The notes beneath the pieces were generated by a model. That model was not told the origin of the DNA, made no database searches, and saw only the letters and a program-made list of their open reading frames with translations. The position numbers and the translations under genes are program-made. From positions 9,936,001 through 10,000,000 of the forward strand of contig JAPVLO010000007.1 in the NCBI GenBank assembly GCA_027257055.1: a stretch of 64,000 nt of DNA. The letters are read 5' to 3'. This DNA comes from Cephalopachus bancanus. Lineage: Eukaryota; Chordata; Mammalia; Primates; Tarsiidae. Position 1 is the first letter of the stretch; each line of letters starts with the position of its first letter. Shown here one piece after another: positions 35,921 through 47,780 of the stretch.

Positions 35921-36126
35921 TTGTTTTTTTTTTTGAGTCGAGGTTTTTGAGTCAGTGGCACAATCACAGCTCACCGCAGTCTCAACCTCCTGGACTCAGG
36001 TGATTCTCTTTCTGCAGCCTCTCAAGCAGCTGGGACTACAGGTGCATGCCACCACCCTCGGCTAATTTTTGGATTCATTATAGAGACAAGAGACAAGGTC
36101 TTGCCATGATGCCCAGGTTGGTTTTG
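35921..36126 (-). mobile_element. Alu, deleted at both ends
   Basis: Lacks part of both arms; AGAGACAAGAGACAAGG shows a small internal duplication. Confidence 0.8.
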
Positions 36127-36259
36127 AGTGCCTATATCTCACACAAGTATATCTGTTTTCTCCTTCTCTTCTAGCATTCTCAACCACACTTTTTTTCCCA
36201 TTATATATCTCAAAAATTGCCTTATGTTAAAACAAAAAGAACTCTTAATTTTCTTCTCT

Positions 36260-36542
36260 TTCTTTCTTTTTTTTTTGAGCCAGAGTCTTACTCTGTCATC
36301 CAGGCACGCTCACGGCCACCGTAGCCTTGACCTGCAGGGCTCAGGTGATCCTTCTGCCTCAGCTTTCCAAGTAGCTGGAATCACAGGCATGAAATACCAT
36401 GTCCAGCTGGTTTTTAAATTTATTGTAGAGATGAGGTCTCGTCATGTTGCTCAGGCCGGTCTCAAACCCCTGAGTTCAGGCATTCCTCCGATCCCTGCCT
36501 CCCAAAGTGCTGGGATGACAGATGTGAGCCACCGTGCCCGGC
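36260..36542 (-). mobile_element. Alu
   Basis: Complete with a short right-arm deletion. Confidence 0.87.
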
Positions 36543-37141
36543 CTTGAACGTTTTATTTTCTTTTGTCTTTTTGACTTCTTCCTCTCTCCTCTTCTTCCTG
36601 GAGGATGTATCCAGCTGTTCCCCTGCAGAAGGACATGGTGGTTATTCCAGCTTCTGCCATTGCGGGCAACCCTGCCATGAGCGACGGGGACTGCAAAGAC
36701 ATTACAGCCCTGGAAGTAAATGGAAATGACCTGAATGGATTCTGAAGGGGATGGAAAGCCTAACCAGAATAATGATCTGAAAATGAAGAGACAATTGCGG
36801 ACAAGAAGGCCCCCAACAGCGCCCAGGTGGCTGGGTTGGGGGCGGTGCTGGCCTGTGGCCCTGAGGGAGGGAAGAGACTGAGAGATTCTGGATCCAAACC
36901 ACAGGGCACCCAGCCCTGGAGGCATCAGAACCCCAGTTCCTGTGTGAGACTTAAATGCTCACTGGATTTTCTGACACTTCCCGCCCAAAGCATCCCAGCG
37001 GGCACAGAGGTTGCCCTAATGCAAACAGGGTGTCCATCGGGAGCAGATGGGCATGAGCAGGACCGTCCTGAGGGACAGCTCACACCCCAAGGCCTGAAGC
37101 ACGAGTAAGAATGAACACAGCCAAGGGAGATGGGGGGGGAT
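36543..37141. other. Non-Alu interval, unassigned
   Basis: Single-copy-looking DNA that resembles decayed exon-like sequence (ATGTATCCAGCTGTTCCCC) but has stops in all frames and no splice sites I trust. Confidence 0.35.
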
Positions 37142-37531
37142 TCTGCCTGGGAAAGGGGTCGCTGTCATCTCCCTGCTTCCTCCTGCCTGAGGGAAGTCGC
37201 TGACATTCCCACTTTTCTCCTGCCTGGGAGGGTCACTGTCGCTCCCCTCCTTCCTCCTGCCTGAGAGGGGGTTGTAGTTACCTCCCACCTTCTCCTGTCT
37301 CGGTTGTGGTTGCTGTCACCTCCCACCTTCCTCCTGCCTGAGAGGGGGTCACTGATACCTCCCACCTTTTTTCTGCCGGGGAGGGGCTTCCTGTTACCTC
37401 CTGTCTTCCTCCAGCCTGGGGGGGCCGCTGTCACCTCTCTGCTTTCTTCTGTCTGGGAGAGGGTCACTGTCACCTCACTGCATCCTCCTGCCTGGGAGGG
37501 GGTTGCTGTCACCTCCCGCCTTCCTCCCTTG
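37142..37531. repeat. 39-bp minisatellite, about 10 units
   Basis: Units of 37-40 bases: CTGCCTGGGAGGGGGTCACT, then GTCACCTCCC, then ACCTTCCTC. Unit lengths in order are about 40, 37, 37, 38, 39, 39, 39, 37, 39 and 39. GC-rich. Confidence 0.9.
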
Positions 37532-38330
37532 GCCCGTACATTCTGCTAATTCGTTATTTTTCAGTGCATGAGTGGGACACAAACTTTAAAAACTCTTATA
37601 ATGACAGGCTTATTTTAATTTTAACATTAATTTCCATTGATTCTGATTTTCTAAATATGGTATTAAAGCAAATTTGCCTACTTTTTTAAAAAAGTGAGCT
37701 GATTCAAGGAAAGCTGTTAGGTAAATAACTGCACAGGTGGGTCTCAGGAAAGCCCAGATGCCCACTAGGACTCTGGCAGAGAAGCAGCATTTGTGTGGAT
37801 GGGATCCCCACAGCCTGGGAGAAGTCACCGATGGTCCCCGGTTCCTCGAGGGCCATGTCAAGTGGGGACACTGGCAGAGTTCTAGGTCTGAGCTGGGTGA
37901 TGTCAAGGTGGGTCTTGCTAAGGGTGGGTGCTGGTCAGGGGTGGGCAGTCAGGACCCAGAGGCTCCGGCGGGCCAATGAGTTCTGAAAAGTTCTGGAAGT
38001 GGCAAATCTGGCTTGTCACCTGTTGCAGGGATTCAAGAGTCCACCTTCCAGGAATGGATTCCATGGGGCTCTCACCAGAGATGGCACAACTTAATCTTAT
38101 ACGGCCATGGCCAGGAGCAGGTTTCAGATCTTCCTGCAGTGCCTCCTCTTCCAGGAAGCCTTCTCCGGTTTCCCTGACCAGGTCTGAACCCTGTCTTCCA
38201 CTCTCATAGCCTCCATTCCTTTGGATGCGCTGTCGAAGGTTGCAACTGCACAATTTTTGGATTCCTGCCTCCCACCCTGGTCCCACTGGATGCAAGTTCA
38301 GCGGGGACAAGCACCATGTGTGCTTTTGCA
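37532..38330. other. Long non-Alu interval
   Basis: No gene recognised in about 800 bases. Confidence 0.45.
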
Positions 38331-38369
38331 TTTATCTATCTATTTATTATTATTATTATCATTATTATT
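38331..38369. repeat. (TAT/ATT)n microsatellite
   Basis: CTATCTATTTATTATTATTA-type tract at the tail of the next Alu. Confidence 0.9.
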
Positions 38370-39247
<878 letters not shown>

Positions 39248-39856
39248 GCTTACTATTTCTTGAACAATGAACAGAGAAATACATGAATCCGTGGGAGACA
39301 ATGGAGTAAGTCAGGTGGCTGCGACTGCAGTGTCCAGGTGAGAGGCCACAGTTCTAGAAGCATCTGCATATGCACACACCTGGGAAGGCACAGAGCAGCT
39401 GCGGCCTCCCCAAGGCCCAGGAATCCAGACTCCCTCATAGGCAGAGCTGTTGGCCTCACCTGCTTGCCTGACACAGGCAGGTGGTGCCCAGCACCAGGAA
39501 TGAGCTTGGGGCTGGGACACCCACTCACCAGGCCTCAGCCCCCCAGATGATGGGCAGAGGAAGGAGGGAGGGGGTGACAGTGGAGTGGGGGGCTTCAGGG
39601 AGGGAAGGGCTTGGCTGAGGGGGCGAGCTTGGTGTCAGGAGAACGCGAATGGGGCAGCTGACCTCGAGCCCTGCCGCTGCTGCTGTGCTGGGCACCATGA
39701 GGGCTTGGTGGCCAGCAGGGCGCTTAGAATTTTCCAGTGGGTCCAGTGCAGCTGCGTCCCACCTCTCTCCAGCTTCTCCCCTCCTCCCTCGTCACCACTC
39801 GAGGGCAAGTCACCTACGTTTTCCTGGTGGTTGCAGCGGCCTAGAGAATGCAGGGC
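39248..39856. other. Long GC-rich non-Alu interval
   Basis: GC-rich, several overlapping open frames on both strands, none supported by domains or splice sites. Confidence 0.45.
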
Positions 39857-40157
<301 letters not shown>

Positions 40158-40373
40158 GGAGGATGTAGGGGCAGAGAGCTGGGTGGTTCCTGCTTGCCCC
40201 GGCCATGCCCTTCCTCTTGCCAGGTTTCCTCTGTGAAACCTTCAGGATGGAAGTGGATCTGTTTCTTTCTCCCTCAGCAAAATGTGCTCGGTGTGTCTTG
40301 ATTTCCACACTCATTGCTCACCTGAGAAAAGCTCAAAGCACTGTTAGAGGGACATTTTCAAAAGACGACAGTC

Positions 40374-40672
40374 TGGGCCCTGCGGCTCATGCTTATAATC
40401 CCAGCACTTAAAGAGGCCCAGGTGGGAGGACTGCTTGAACTCAAGAGTTCAAAACCAGCCTGGGCAGCATAGCAAGACCTCACCCCGCCCCCCAAAAAGC
40501 CAGGCATGGCATTGGGTGCCTGTAGTCTCAGCTTCTCGAGAGAGGCTGAGGCAGGAGGATCACCTGAATCCAGGAGTTGGAGGCTGTGAGCCATGATTAT
40601 GCCACTGCCCTCCAGCCTGGACAACAGAGTAAGACTTTCCACTCAAAAAAAAAACCCCAAAACAAAAAAAAC
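40374..40672 (+). mobile_element. Alu
   Basis: Old copy; tail of mixed A/C runs. Confidence 0.84.
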
Positions 40673-40861
40673 CCAGCAGACTCCCACTCCCATCCAAAGA
40701 CAAGATGCCTGTGTGTCATAGACTTTTCTTGACATTGTGTAAGGAGGGGCCCATCAGATGTTGCAACCTGTTCCAAGGAACTGTGCACACGGGCAGTCAA
40801 AGCAGGGGAGTTTACAGACCGATAAGGACCTGACGATGGCATCGCACTGACTGCAAGTTAC

Positions 40862-40894
40862 TTGTTTCTCTCTTTCTTTCTTTTTTTCTTTTTT

Positions 40895-40926
<32 letters not shown>

Positions 40927-40930
40927 TCCT

Positions 40931-40962
<32 letters not shown>

Positions 40963-41042
40963 TCCTTCTTTCTTTCTTTCTTTCTTTCTTTCTTTCCTTC
41001 TTTCTTTCCTTCCTTCCTTCCTTCCTTCCTTCCTTCCTTCCT

Positions 41043-41091
<49 letters not shown>

Positions 41092-41160
41092 TTTCGTCCT
41101 GTCTTTCCTATCTTTCCTTTCTTTCCTTCCTCCCTCCCTTCCTTCCTCTTTCTTTTTCTT

Positions 41161-41186
<26 letters not shown>
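40862..41186. repeat. 325-base polypyrimidine tract
   Basis: (CTTT)n, (CCTT)n and (CT)n blocks, almost purely pyrimidine, grown from the tail of the adjoining Alu. Confidence 0.96.
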
Positions 41187-41193
<7 letters not shown>

Positions 41194-41476
41194 TTTTGAG
41201 TCAGAGTCTCACTCTGTCACCCAGGCTGGAATGCAGTGATGCACTCACGGCCACCACAGCCTCAACCTGCTGGGCTCAGGTGATCCTTCTGCTTCAGTAT
41301 CCTGAGTAGTTGGAAAAACAGGGGCATGCCACCACACCTGGCTAATTTTTTGATTTATTGTAGAGACGAGGTCTCGCCATGTTGCCCAGGCTGATCTAAA
41401 ACCTGCGGACACAGGCAATCCTCTGTATCCACTTCCCAAAGTGCTGGGATGACAGGCAGGATCCATTGCACCTGGC
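41187..41476 (-). mobile_element. Alu, source of the tract
   Basis: Complete dimeric copy. Confidence 0.88.
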
Positions 41477-41869
41477 GTATCGTCAGTTCTCGACAATTTC
41501 ACAGAATTGTTAAGGGGCCTCAGACGGGGGGAAGGCTGAGGCCCCACAGGGCGCCCTGCACAGCATTTCTCACGACAACTCCAAAGCCCTACTGGCTCAT
41601 TCTCAAGCCCTCCTAGTGCTCCTGACAGCATTAGTACCCCTCCCGGAAAGCCCTTGCCCACCTTCTCCCCGCCCCCAGGTGGTGAGGGCCCCTGGGCACA
41701 GAGACCATGTTCGTGTCATAGTTAGTCTCTTTGGGTGAGTTCCACCCCTGGGAGGCTGTCAGGGAATATCTGGTGAGTGAGTGAAGGTGGGTGGGGAGTG
41801 GGCCACAGGGGGCACTTCCTGGGCTGCTGAGGGATTTGACAAGCCTCCCATAGCTCTCAGCTCTCTCAG
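41477..41869. other. Non-Alu interval
   Basis: GC-rich, nothing recognised. Confidence 0.45.
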
Positions 41870-42244
41870 AGGAAACACCCAGGGTCCTCTCCCAGCTTCC
41901 ACGGCCTCCACAATCTGTATCCACTCTGGCTCGGATCTCACTTCTTCCCAGGCCATGGCTTCTCTGCCCTTCCAGGCTGCTCCTGCCACAGGGCCTTTGC
42001 ATGTCCTGCTCCCCCTAGTCTGTCTCCGTGGCTTACTCTCTCCATCAGCTACTTCTCAATGAACCTTCTCCTCCTCACACTGTTAAAGGCTGTAAACTAA
42101 CTACCGCACTCCAAGCACACACACCCACTCACCCCTTCCTCTCTCCATAACCCTATGCTCGCCTGGCAGACAACATATTTGACTTATGTATTTGTATCCC
42201 ATCTCTCCCCCAGGAGAATGCAGGCTTCACCCAGGTGGGTGCTT

Positions 42245-42529
42245 TTTCTTTCTTTCTTTCTTTTTTTTGAGTTGGGAGTCTCACTCTCTCGCCCAGGCAG
42301 GAGGGCAGTGGCATGCTCACAGCCACCACAGCCTCCACTTGCTAGACTCATGCGATCCTTCCACCTCAGACTTCAGACCACCACGCCCGACTAGTTTATC
42401 GATTTATTGTAGAGAGGAGGTCTCGCATCCTCTTGCCCGGGCTGGTTTCAAACCTGTGGGCTCAGGCAATCCTCTCACCTCAGCCTCCCAAAGTGCTGGG
42501 ATTATAGGCGTGAGCCACCGCACCTGGCC
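42245..42529 (-). mobile_element. Alu, first of a head-to-head pair
   Basis: Complete; faces the next Alu across about 20 bases. Confidence 0.9.
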
Positions 42530-42551
42530 TTCAAAAAAAGAAAAAAAAAAA

Positions 42552-42850
42552 AATCCCAGCTGGGCTCGGTGGCTCAGCCTGTAATCCCACGCCTTGGGAG
42601 GCTGAGGTGAGTGGACTACCTGAGCCCGTGGGTTCACGACCCACCTGGGCAACTTGGCGAGACCTCAATTATACAATAAATCAAAAAAATTAGCTGGGCG
42701 TGGTAGCACGCGCCTGTAGTTCCAGCTACTTGGAAGGCTGAGGTGGAAGGATCACCGGAGCTCAGCAGGTCGAGGCTGCGGTAGTCGGGAGCGGCCACTG
42801 CACTCCAGTCTGGGCCACAGAGTGAGACTCCAACTAAAAAAAAAAAAACT
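42552..42850 (+). mobile_element. Alu, lemur type, second of the pair
   Basis: Complete; tail (A)n. Confidence 0.92.
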
Positions 42851-43279
42851 CATTTCCAATGCCTCAAACAGTACATAGAACAAATAAACAATGACTAACT
42901 GAATGAGTAATCGAATGACAAATGTCAGTTGTTAATTAAAATTATGTTACTATCACCACTAACATTACAAATGCTACCTTGCTATCCGTCTTGAAAAAAC
43001 ATGTGAGGGTTACTCCAAACTACCCAATGAGTTAACATCTGGGAAACGTGTGCTGTTGTCTGAGATGGGCTTTGTCTGCCATCTAGTGGCCTCTCTAGCA
43101 GCTGCAAGGCACCCCAAGACGGTACTGAAATTGAGGCTGCAGCGTGGGAGGTGCAGGCGACCCCCCCAGCGGTCCAGCCACACGCTCGTTCAAACACCTG
43201 TGCGTCCCTTGTGAGAATGCCACATGGCAGACCCTTCTCAAGGGAGATCCGGCGGTGCCTAACGAGACCCCACAGACAG

Positions 43280-44180
43280 CCACCTCTCCTGGGCGATCCC
43301 ACCACTAGGAATCTGCCCTGAAGAGTCAGTGCCAACAAGGCAAAAGCGCACAGAGATCCACGCGGCGCTGTAGCCTGTGATTTCCACTGGTTGGACACTA
43401 CCTGCGTGTCCCTACCTGAGAGCGTGGTTGAACTCAATGGGGCACAGCTACAGCCACAGCCACACAGGGCTGTACAGCAGGAAAAAAGATGAGGGAGATC
43501 TCAGGCGCCGATATGGAGTCATCGCCAGGACACGCTTGGTTTTGTTTTTCTGGGTTTCTTTTTCAGTTGAGTCTTACTATGTCACTGAGGCTGGAGTGCA
43601 GTGGTATGCTCATGGCCACTGCAGCCTGGAGCTGCTGGGTTTAGGTGATCCTTCCGCCTCAGCCTTCCAAGTAGCTGGAACTATAGGCGCGTGCTACCAT
43701 GTCTGGCTAATTTTTTGATTTTGCGGAGACGATGTGTCACCAAGTTGCCCAGGCTAGTCTCCAACCCCTGGGCTCAGGCAATCCTCTCACCTCAGCCTCC
43801 CAAAGTGCTGGATTACAAGCTTAAGTCATCACACCCAGCCAGGACACACTGTTAAGTGGAAAAAATCTAAAAGAACATCTGTGGCATGCCATCCACTGTG
43901 TAAGAAAGAAGGAGATGTAAGAAAATACTCATCTGTTTGTGCAAAACAACAAAACAAAAAACTGGAAGCACAACACAGAAACCCGAGAGACTGGACACCC
44001 ACAGGGACTGTGTGGCAACGAGGTGGGGCGAGAGAAGGGATGGGGTGGGGACATGGATAAGGAAGGAGAGACACTTTTCTGGCATGTCTTTTGCTAAATC
44101 CTTGACTCCTGGACCCCTTGTGACATGTCACGTAACCTCACATACTCAGACAGTAAACAAACAATTAAAACCAACCTGGA
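43280..44180 (+). mobile_element. L1 LINE ORF2/3' end (old L1M type)
   Basis: GATCCCACCACTAGGAATCT, ACACTGTTAAGTGGAAAAAA and AAAAAACTGGAAGCACAACA fit; split by an Alu. Confidence 0.7.
43550..43839 (-). mobile_element. Alu in L1
   Basis: Flanked by CCAGGACACGCT / CCAGGACACACT. Confidence 0.9.
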
Positions 44181-44311
44181 TGTGGGGAGTTGAAAATAAG
44201 AGACAAACACCAACAAAAGGACCTAACAGATAACAAATGAGTAACCCAACCCCTGGAGGGGGTGGGGCAGGACAGAACCTACCCAAGTAACTTTGGAAGA
44301 CGTGTTTGTTG

Positions 44312-44434
44312 GTTTTTTGTAGAGATGGGGTCTTGCTTTGTTGCTCAGGCTGGTTTTGAACTCCTGGGTTCAAGCAGTCCACTCCTCTCGGCCTCCCAAG
44401 TGCTGCGATTGCGGGTGTGAGCCATTGCATCTGG
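44312..44434 (-). mobile_element. Alu left monomer
   Basis: Single left arm. Confidence 0.78.
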
Positions 44435-44902
44435 CCAACGCACTTTTATGTTGGAGTCAAGGAGTGGATGTGCAGGTGAGTGCCTTGTGTGATGGCGAGT
44501 TTGGGGGGTAAGCACGGCACTTTAAGGACACTTTTCAAAGGTAGCATGACTGTGACGAGAGGTCTTCCTCCCCATGTGGTGACAGTCGCCTGTGTAGGAC
44601 GGATCCTCAGGCTTGCTCAAACAATGGGGATACACGTTTGTGGCTGGCAAATAAGAGGGTAGAGATTGAGGACTCCCATGTTAGGCTTCCAGAAGTCGAG
44701 ATGTCTGTGGTTTCCCGCAGCTAACTTCTCCCTCTGGGCCTGTACAAGCATGTCTACAAAACGACCAGGTTGGCCTGATGAGGGAAGACTGGCCCAGGGT
44801 CAGTAACCAGCTTTACAGCCTTGAGTAGGTGTGGCATCCCAACAGCCATCCTAACATGCCAGAACATCCATATTTTCAGTATGTATTGAAAAGAACATAT
44901 TG
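44435..44902. other. Non-Alu interval
   Basis: Nothing recognised. Confidence 0.45.
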
Positions 44903-45198
44903 TCCACGTGCAGTGGCTCATGCCTGTAATCCCAGCACTTTGGGAGACTGAGGTGGGAAGATCACTTGAGTCCAGGAATTTGAGATCAGCTGTGGCAACT
45001 TAGCAAAACCCCATTTCTACAAAAATAAGAAAATAAGCCGGGTGTGGCAGTGTGTGGTGGTGTAGTTCCCTGGCTGTTCTGGAGGCTGAGGCAAAAGGAT
45101 CACCTGAGCCCAGGAAGTCGAGGTTGTGGCGAGCCAGGACTGTGCCACCACACTCCAGTCTGGGCAACAGAATGAGATTCCAACTCTTAAAAAAAAAA
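44903..45198 (+). mobile_element. Alu
   Basis: Flanked by AAAAGAACATAT / AAAAGAACACAT. Confidence 0.87.
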
Positions 45199-45268
45199 GA
45201 ACACATCAACTGATTTGGGAGCCCCTGGTTAGCCTGTCTGTATCCAAAACTCCAATGACGTTTAAAGT

Positions 45269-45414
45269 ATAAATTAAGGCTGGGTATGGTGGCTCACACC
45301 TGTAATTCCAGCACTTTGGGAGGTCAAGGTGGAAGAATCGCTTGAGTCCAGGAGATTGAGATCAGCCTGGGTGACGTGGTAAGACCCCATCTCTAGTAAA
45401 AAAATAAATTAACT
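45269..45414 (+). mobile_element. Alu left monomer
   Basis: Left arm ending in AAAAAAATAAATTAACTA, then a second Alu. Confidence 0.82.
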
Positions 45415-45719
45415 AGGCTGGGTGCAGTGGCTCACGCCTGTAATCCCAGCACTTTGGGAGGCCAAGGTGAGAGGAGTGACTGAGCTCAGGGATTAGAGCT
45501 CAGGGGCTAGAGCTGGACAACTTGGTGAGACCTCGTCTCTTCAATAAATCAAAAAATATAAGCCCGGCGTGGTAGCATGCGCCTGTAGTTTCAGCTACCT
45601 GGAAGGCTGAGGTAGAAGGATCGCCTCAGCTCAGCAGGTTGAGACTGTGGTGGCTGTGAGTGTGCCACTGCACTCCAGCCTGGGCAACAGAGTGAGACTC
45701 TGACTAAAAAAAAAAAAAA
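45415..45719 (+). mobile_element. Alu in tandem
   Basis: Complete, lemur-type middle. Confidence 0.88.
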
Positions 45720-46198
45720 TTAATATCATTTAAAAAGAAAGTCTGAATTGTGTGTGTCTTTTTCTTATCCAACCGTAGACATATGTAATTGCCAGTTTGG
45801 TAGAAGAAAAAGTCACTACGTGGACCCCAATGAAATGGAATGAATAAAACAACTCTTCTGGTAGAAATAGACTCAAATGTTCTAGAAAACACCACTCCTC
45901 GATGAATCACTTAAAATCATAATTAAAGTTGCCTTTTGTAATATAAAACATAAAGATAAGTTCCCTCTGTTGCGTGAGTAGATACTCTAAGGAAGAACTC
46001 AAGAGTTTCTACGACAACGATGCCAGCGTCTTATCCCACATTTCCTTGGTCTCCATCCTACAGCGGGCATGGCACCCAGGTCAAGGTTGTCACCATGGAC
46101 TACTGTGCAGCTTCTGGTACATTTCTCACCACGCACAGCTCAAGTGCCAATGGCAAAAGCAAAAATAGGAACTGCTTCGGCTACTGATCCCACATTCA
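45720..46198. other. Non-Alu interval downstream of FAM209
   Basis: AT-rich, no gene. Confidence 0.45.
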
Positions 46199-46494
46199 TT
46201 TTTTTTTTTTTTTTGAGTCAGTCTTGCTCTGTCGCCCAGGCTGGAGTGCAGTGGCATGCTCACGGCCACCACAGCCTCGAGACCTGCTAGGCTCAGGTGA
46301 TCCTTCTGCCTCAGTCTTTCAAGTAGCTGGAACCACAGGCACACGCTACCATGCCAGGCTAATTTTTTTATTTATTGTAGAGACGAGGGTCCACCAAGTT
46401 GCCCAGGCTGGTATGGAACCCCTGGACTCAGGCAATCCTCTCACCTCGACCTCCCAAAGTGCTGGGATTACAGGCTTGAGCCACTATGCCTGGT
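46199..46494 (-). mobile_element. Alu just beyond the FAM209 end
   Basis: Flanked by TTCATTTTTTT; about 75 bases past the polyadenylation signal. Confidence 0.88.
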
Positions 46495-46568
46495 TCATTT
46501 TTTTTCTTCTAGTTAACAAAAGAAAAAAGAACGATCTGGGATGCAGGAATTCTTTTCTTTAGAATAGT

Positions 46569-46574
46569 TTTATT
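46569..46574 (-). terminator. FAM209 polyadenylation signal AATAAA
   Basis: A canonical AATAAA on the minus strand lies about 50 bases after the FAM209 stop, giving a very short 3' UTR with an expected cleavage site near 46550. Confidence 0.75.
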
Positions 46575-46621
46575 AGTGTGCATACTGTTTGGCAACCTTA
46601 ACTCTTTCCTACCGCAACACG

Positions 46622-46885
46622 CTAGTCGGAGTCTTGCTCCCCCCAGATTTCGTATATGGTAACATTGTTGCTTGGATCGCCAGGCAAGTCCAAATTTTGA
46701 AGCTTGAGGTTATTGCCAGTCGTCATGGTGACTTTAAGACTCCGCACCTTGGACAGAAACTGCACAAGGTCCACCTCGAGCTGGGTTAAGGCGTTGAATG
46801 CGTACTCCCTTTTGGGGAAAGTATTTTGATTTCTTTTCAGTGGAGAACGAAAGGTGCAGCCACGAAGGCCAGAAGGATTCTGCTC
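46622..46885 (-). CDS. FAM209A: FAM209 coding exon 2 (C-terminal tail)
   Basis: 264 bases, 87 codons plus TAG. The acceptor is TCTTCACAG. It starts EQNPSGLRG, closely matching human EQSPPGLRG. The middle ([23 protein letters not shown]) is an amphipathic stretch matching the human C-terminal domain. The tail is faster evolving than exon 1. Confidence 0.93.
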   Translation of the reverse strand, partial: EQNPSGLRGCTFRSPLKRNQNTFPKREYAFNALTQLEVDLVQFLSKVRSLKVTMTTGNNLKLQNLDLPGDPSNNVTIYEIWGEQDSD

Positions 46886-47724
46886 CTGTGAAGAGAGATA
46901 GTCAGAGTGAGTGACGTCATTGACTTTGCTGGCTTTGACACAGTTCCCAAAAAAGGTGGGCTCATTTAAGACAAGATGCTTTGAATAGGCGTTAGCCCAG
47001 GCATTGGCAAACTGTGACGAAACCTGGCCCACCGCCTGTTTTTGTAAATAAAGTTTTATTGGAACATGGCCCTGCTTGGTCATTGGCCTGTTGTCTGTGG
47101 CTGCTTTCATGCAACGACAGAGAGTTGAGTAGCTGCAGCAGAGACCATATGGGCCATGAAGCTGAAATCTTTACTTTCTGGCTCTTTACAGGAAGTATTT
47201 GCTAACTCCTGCACGGGTCCATGTGTTCATGGTATCATGAAATGCTGGGTCTGTCTGGGCGAGAATGTGGGTATCTCTCTCCCCTCCTCTACCTGAAAGA
47301 GCCATTGACCCAGCTTGAGGCCTCACTGTCACTACTTGACACCTTTATCCCTTTAGTGCAGGTCTTCTGTTTCCTTGGGATAATGATACCATTCCCATCT
47401 AGGACAGAAGTAAGTGAAACACTAGGAAAGTTTTAAAAATCAGACCAGATTGGTGGCTCAGCCTGTAATCTCAGCACTTTGGGAGGCCGAGGTGAGTGGA
47501 TTGCCTGAGCCTGCGGGTTTGAGACCAGCCTAGGCAACTTGGCGAGACCTCATCTCTACAATAAATCAAAAACTAGCCGGGCGTGGTAGTGCGCGCCTGT
47601 AATTCCAGCTACTTGGAAGGCTGAGGCAGAAGGATCGCCGGAGCCCAGCAGGTTGAGGCTGCGGTGGCTGGGAGCGGCCACTGCACTCCAGTCTGGGCGA
47701 CAGAGTGAGACTCCAACTCAAAAA

Positions 47725-47780
<56 letters not shown>

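Larger units (their letters stand above)
41870..42920 (+). repeat. L2 LINE 3' end split by an inverted Alu pair
   Basis: CTGCCACAGGGCCTTTGCAT and GGAGAATGCAGGCTTCACCC before the Alus, and CAAACAGTACATAGAACAAA then ACTGAATGAG after, are one L2 end. Confidence 0.8.

Noticed and set aside
36543..37110. Exon-like stretch with several codon-like runs
   Set aside because: Stops occur in every frame and no GT/AG pair joins it to another segment.
37165..37549. 115- and 81-codon frames
   Set aside because: They are translations of the 39-bp minisatellite.
41000..41240. 125-codon Ser/Phe-rich frame
   Set aside because: It is the translated polypyrimidine tract.
46622..47110. 162-codon frame reading as one protein
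   Set aside because: Only the last 87 codons are FAM209 exon 2; the first part is a hAT element and intron read through a good splice acceptor.
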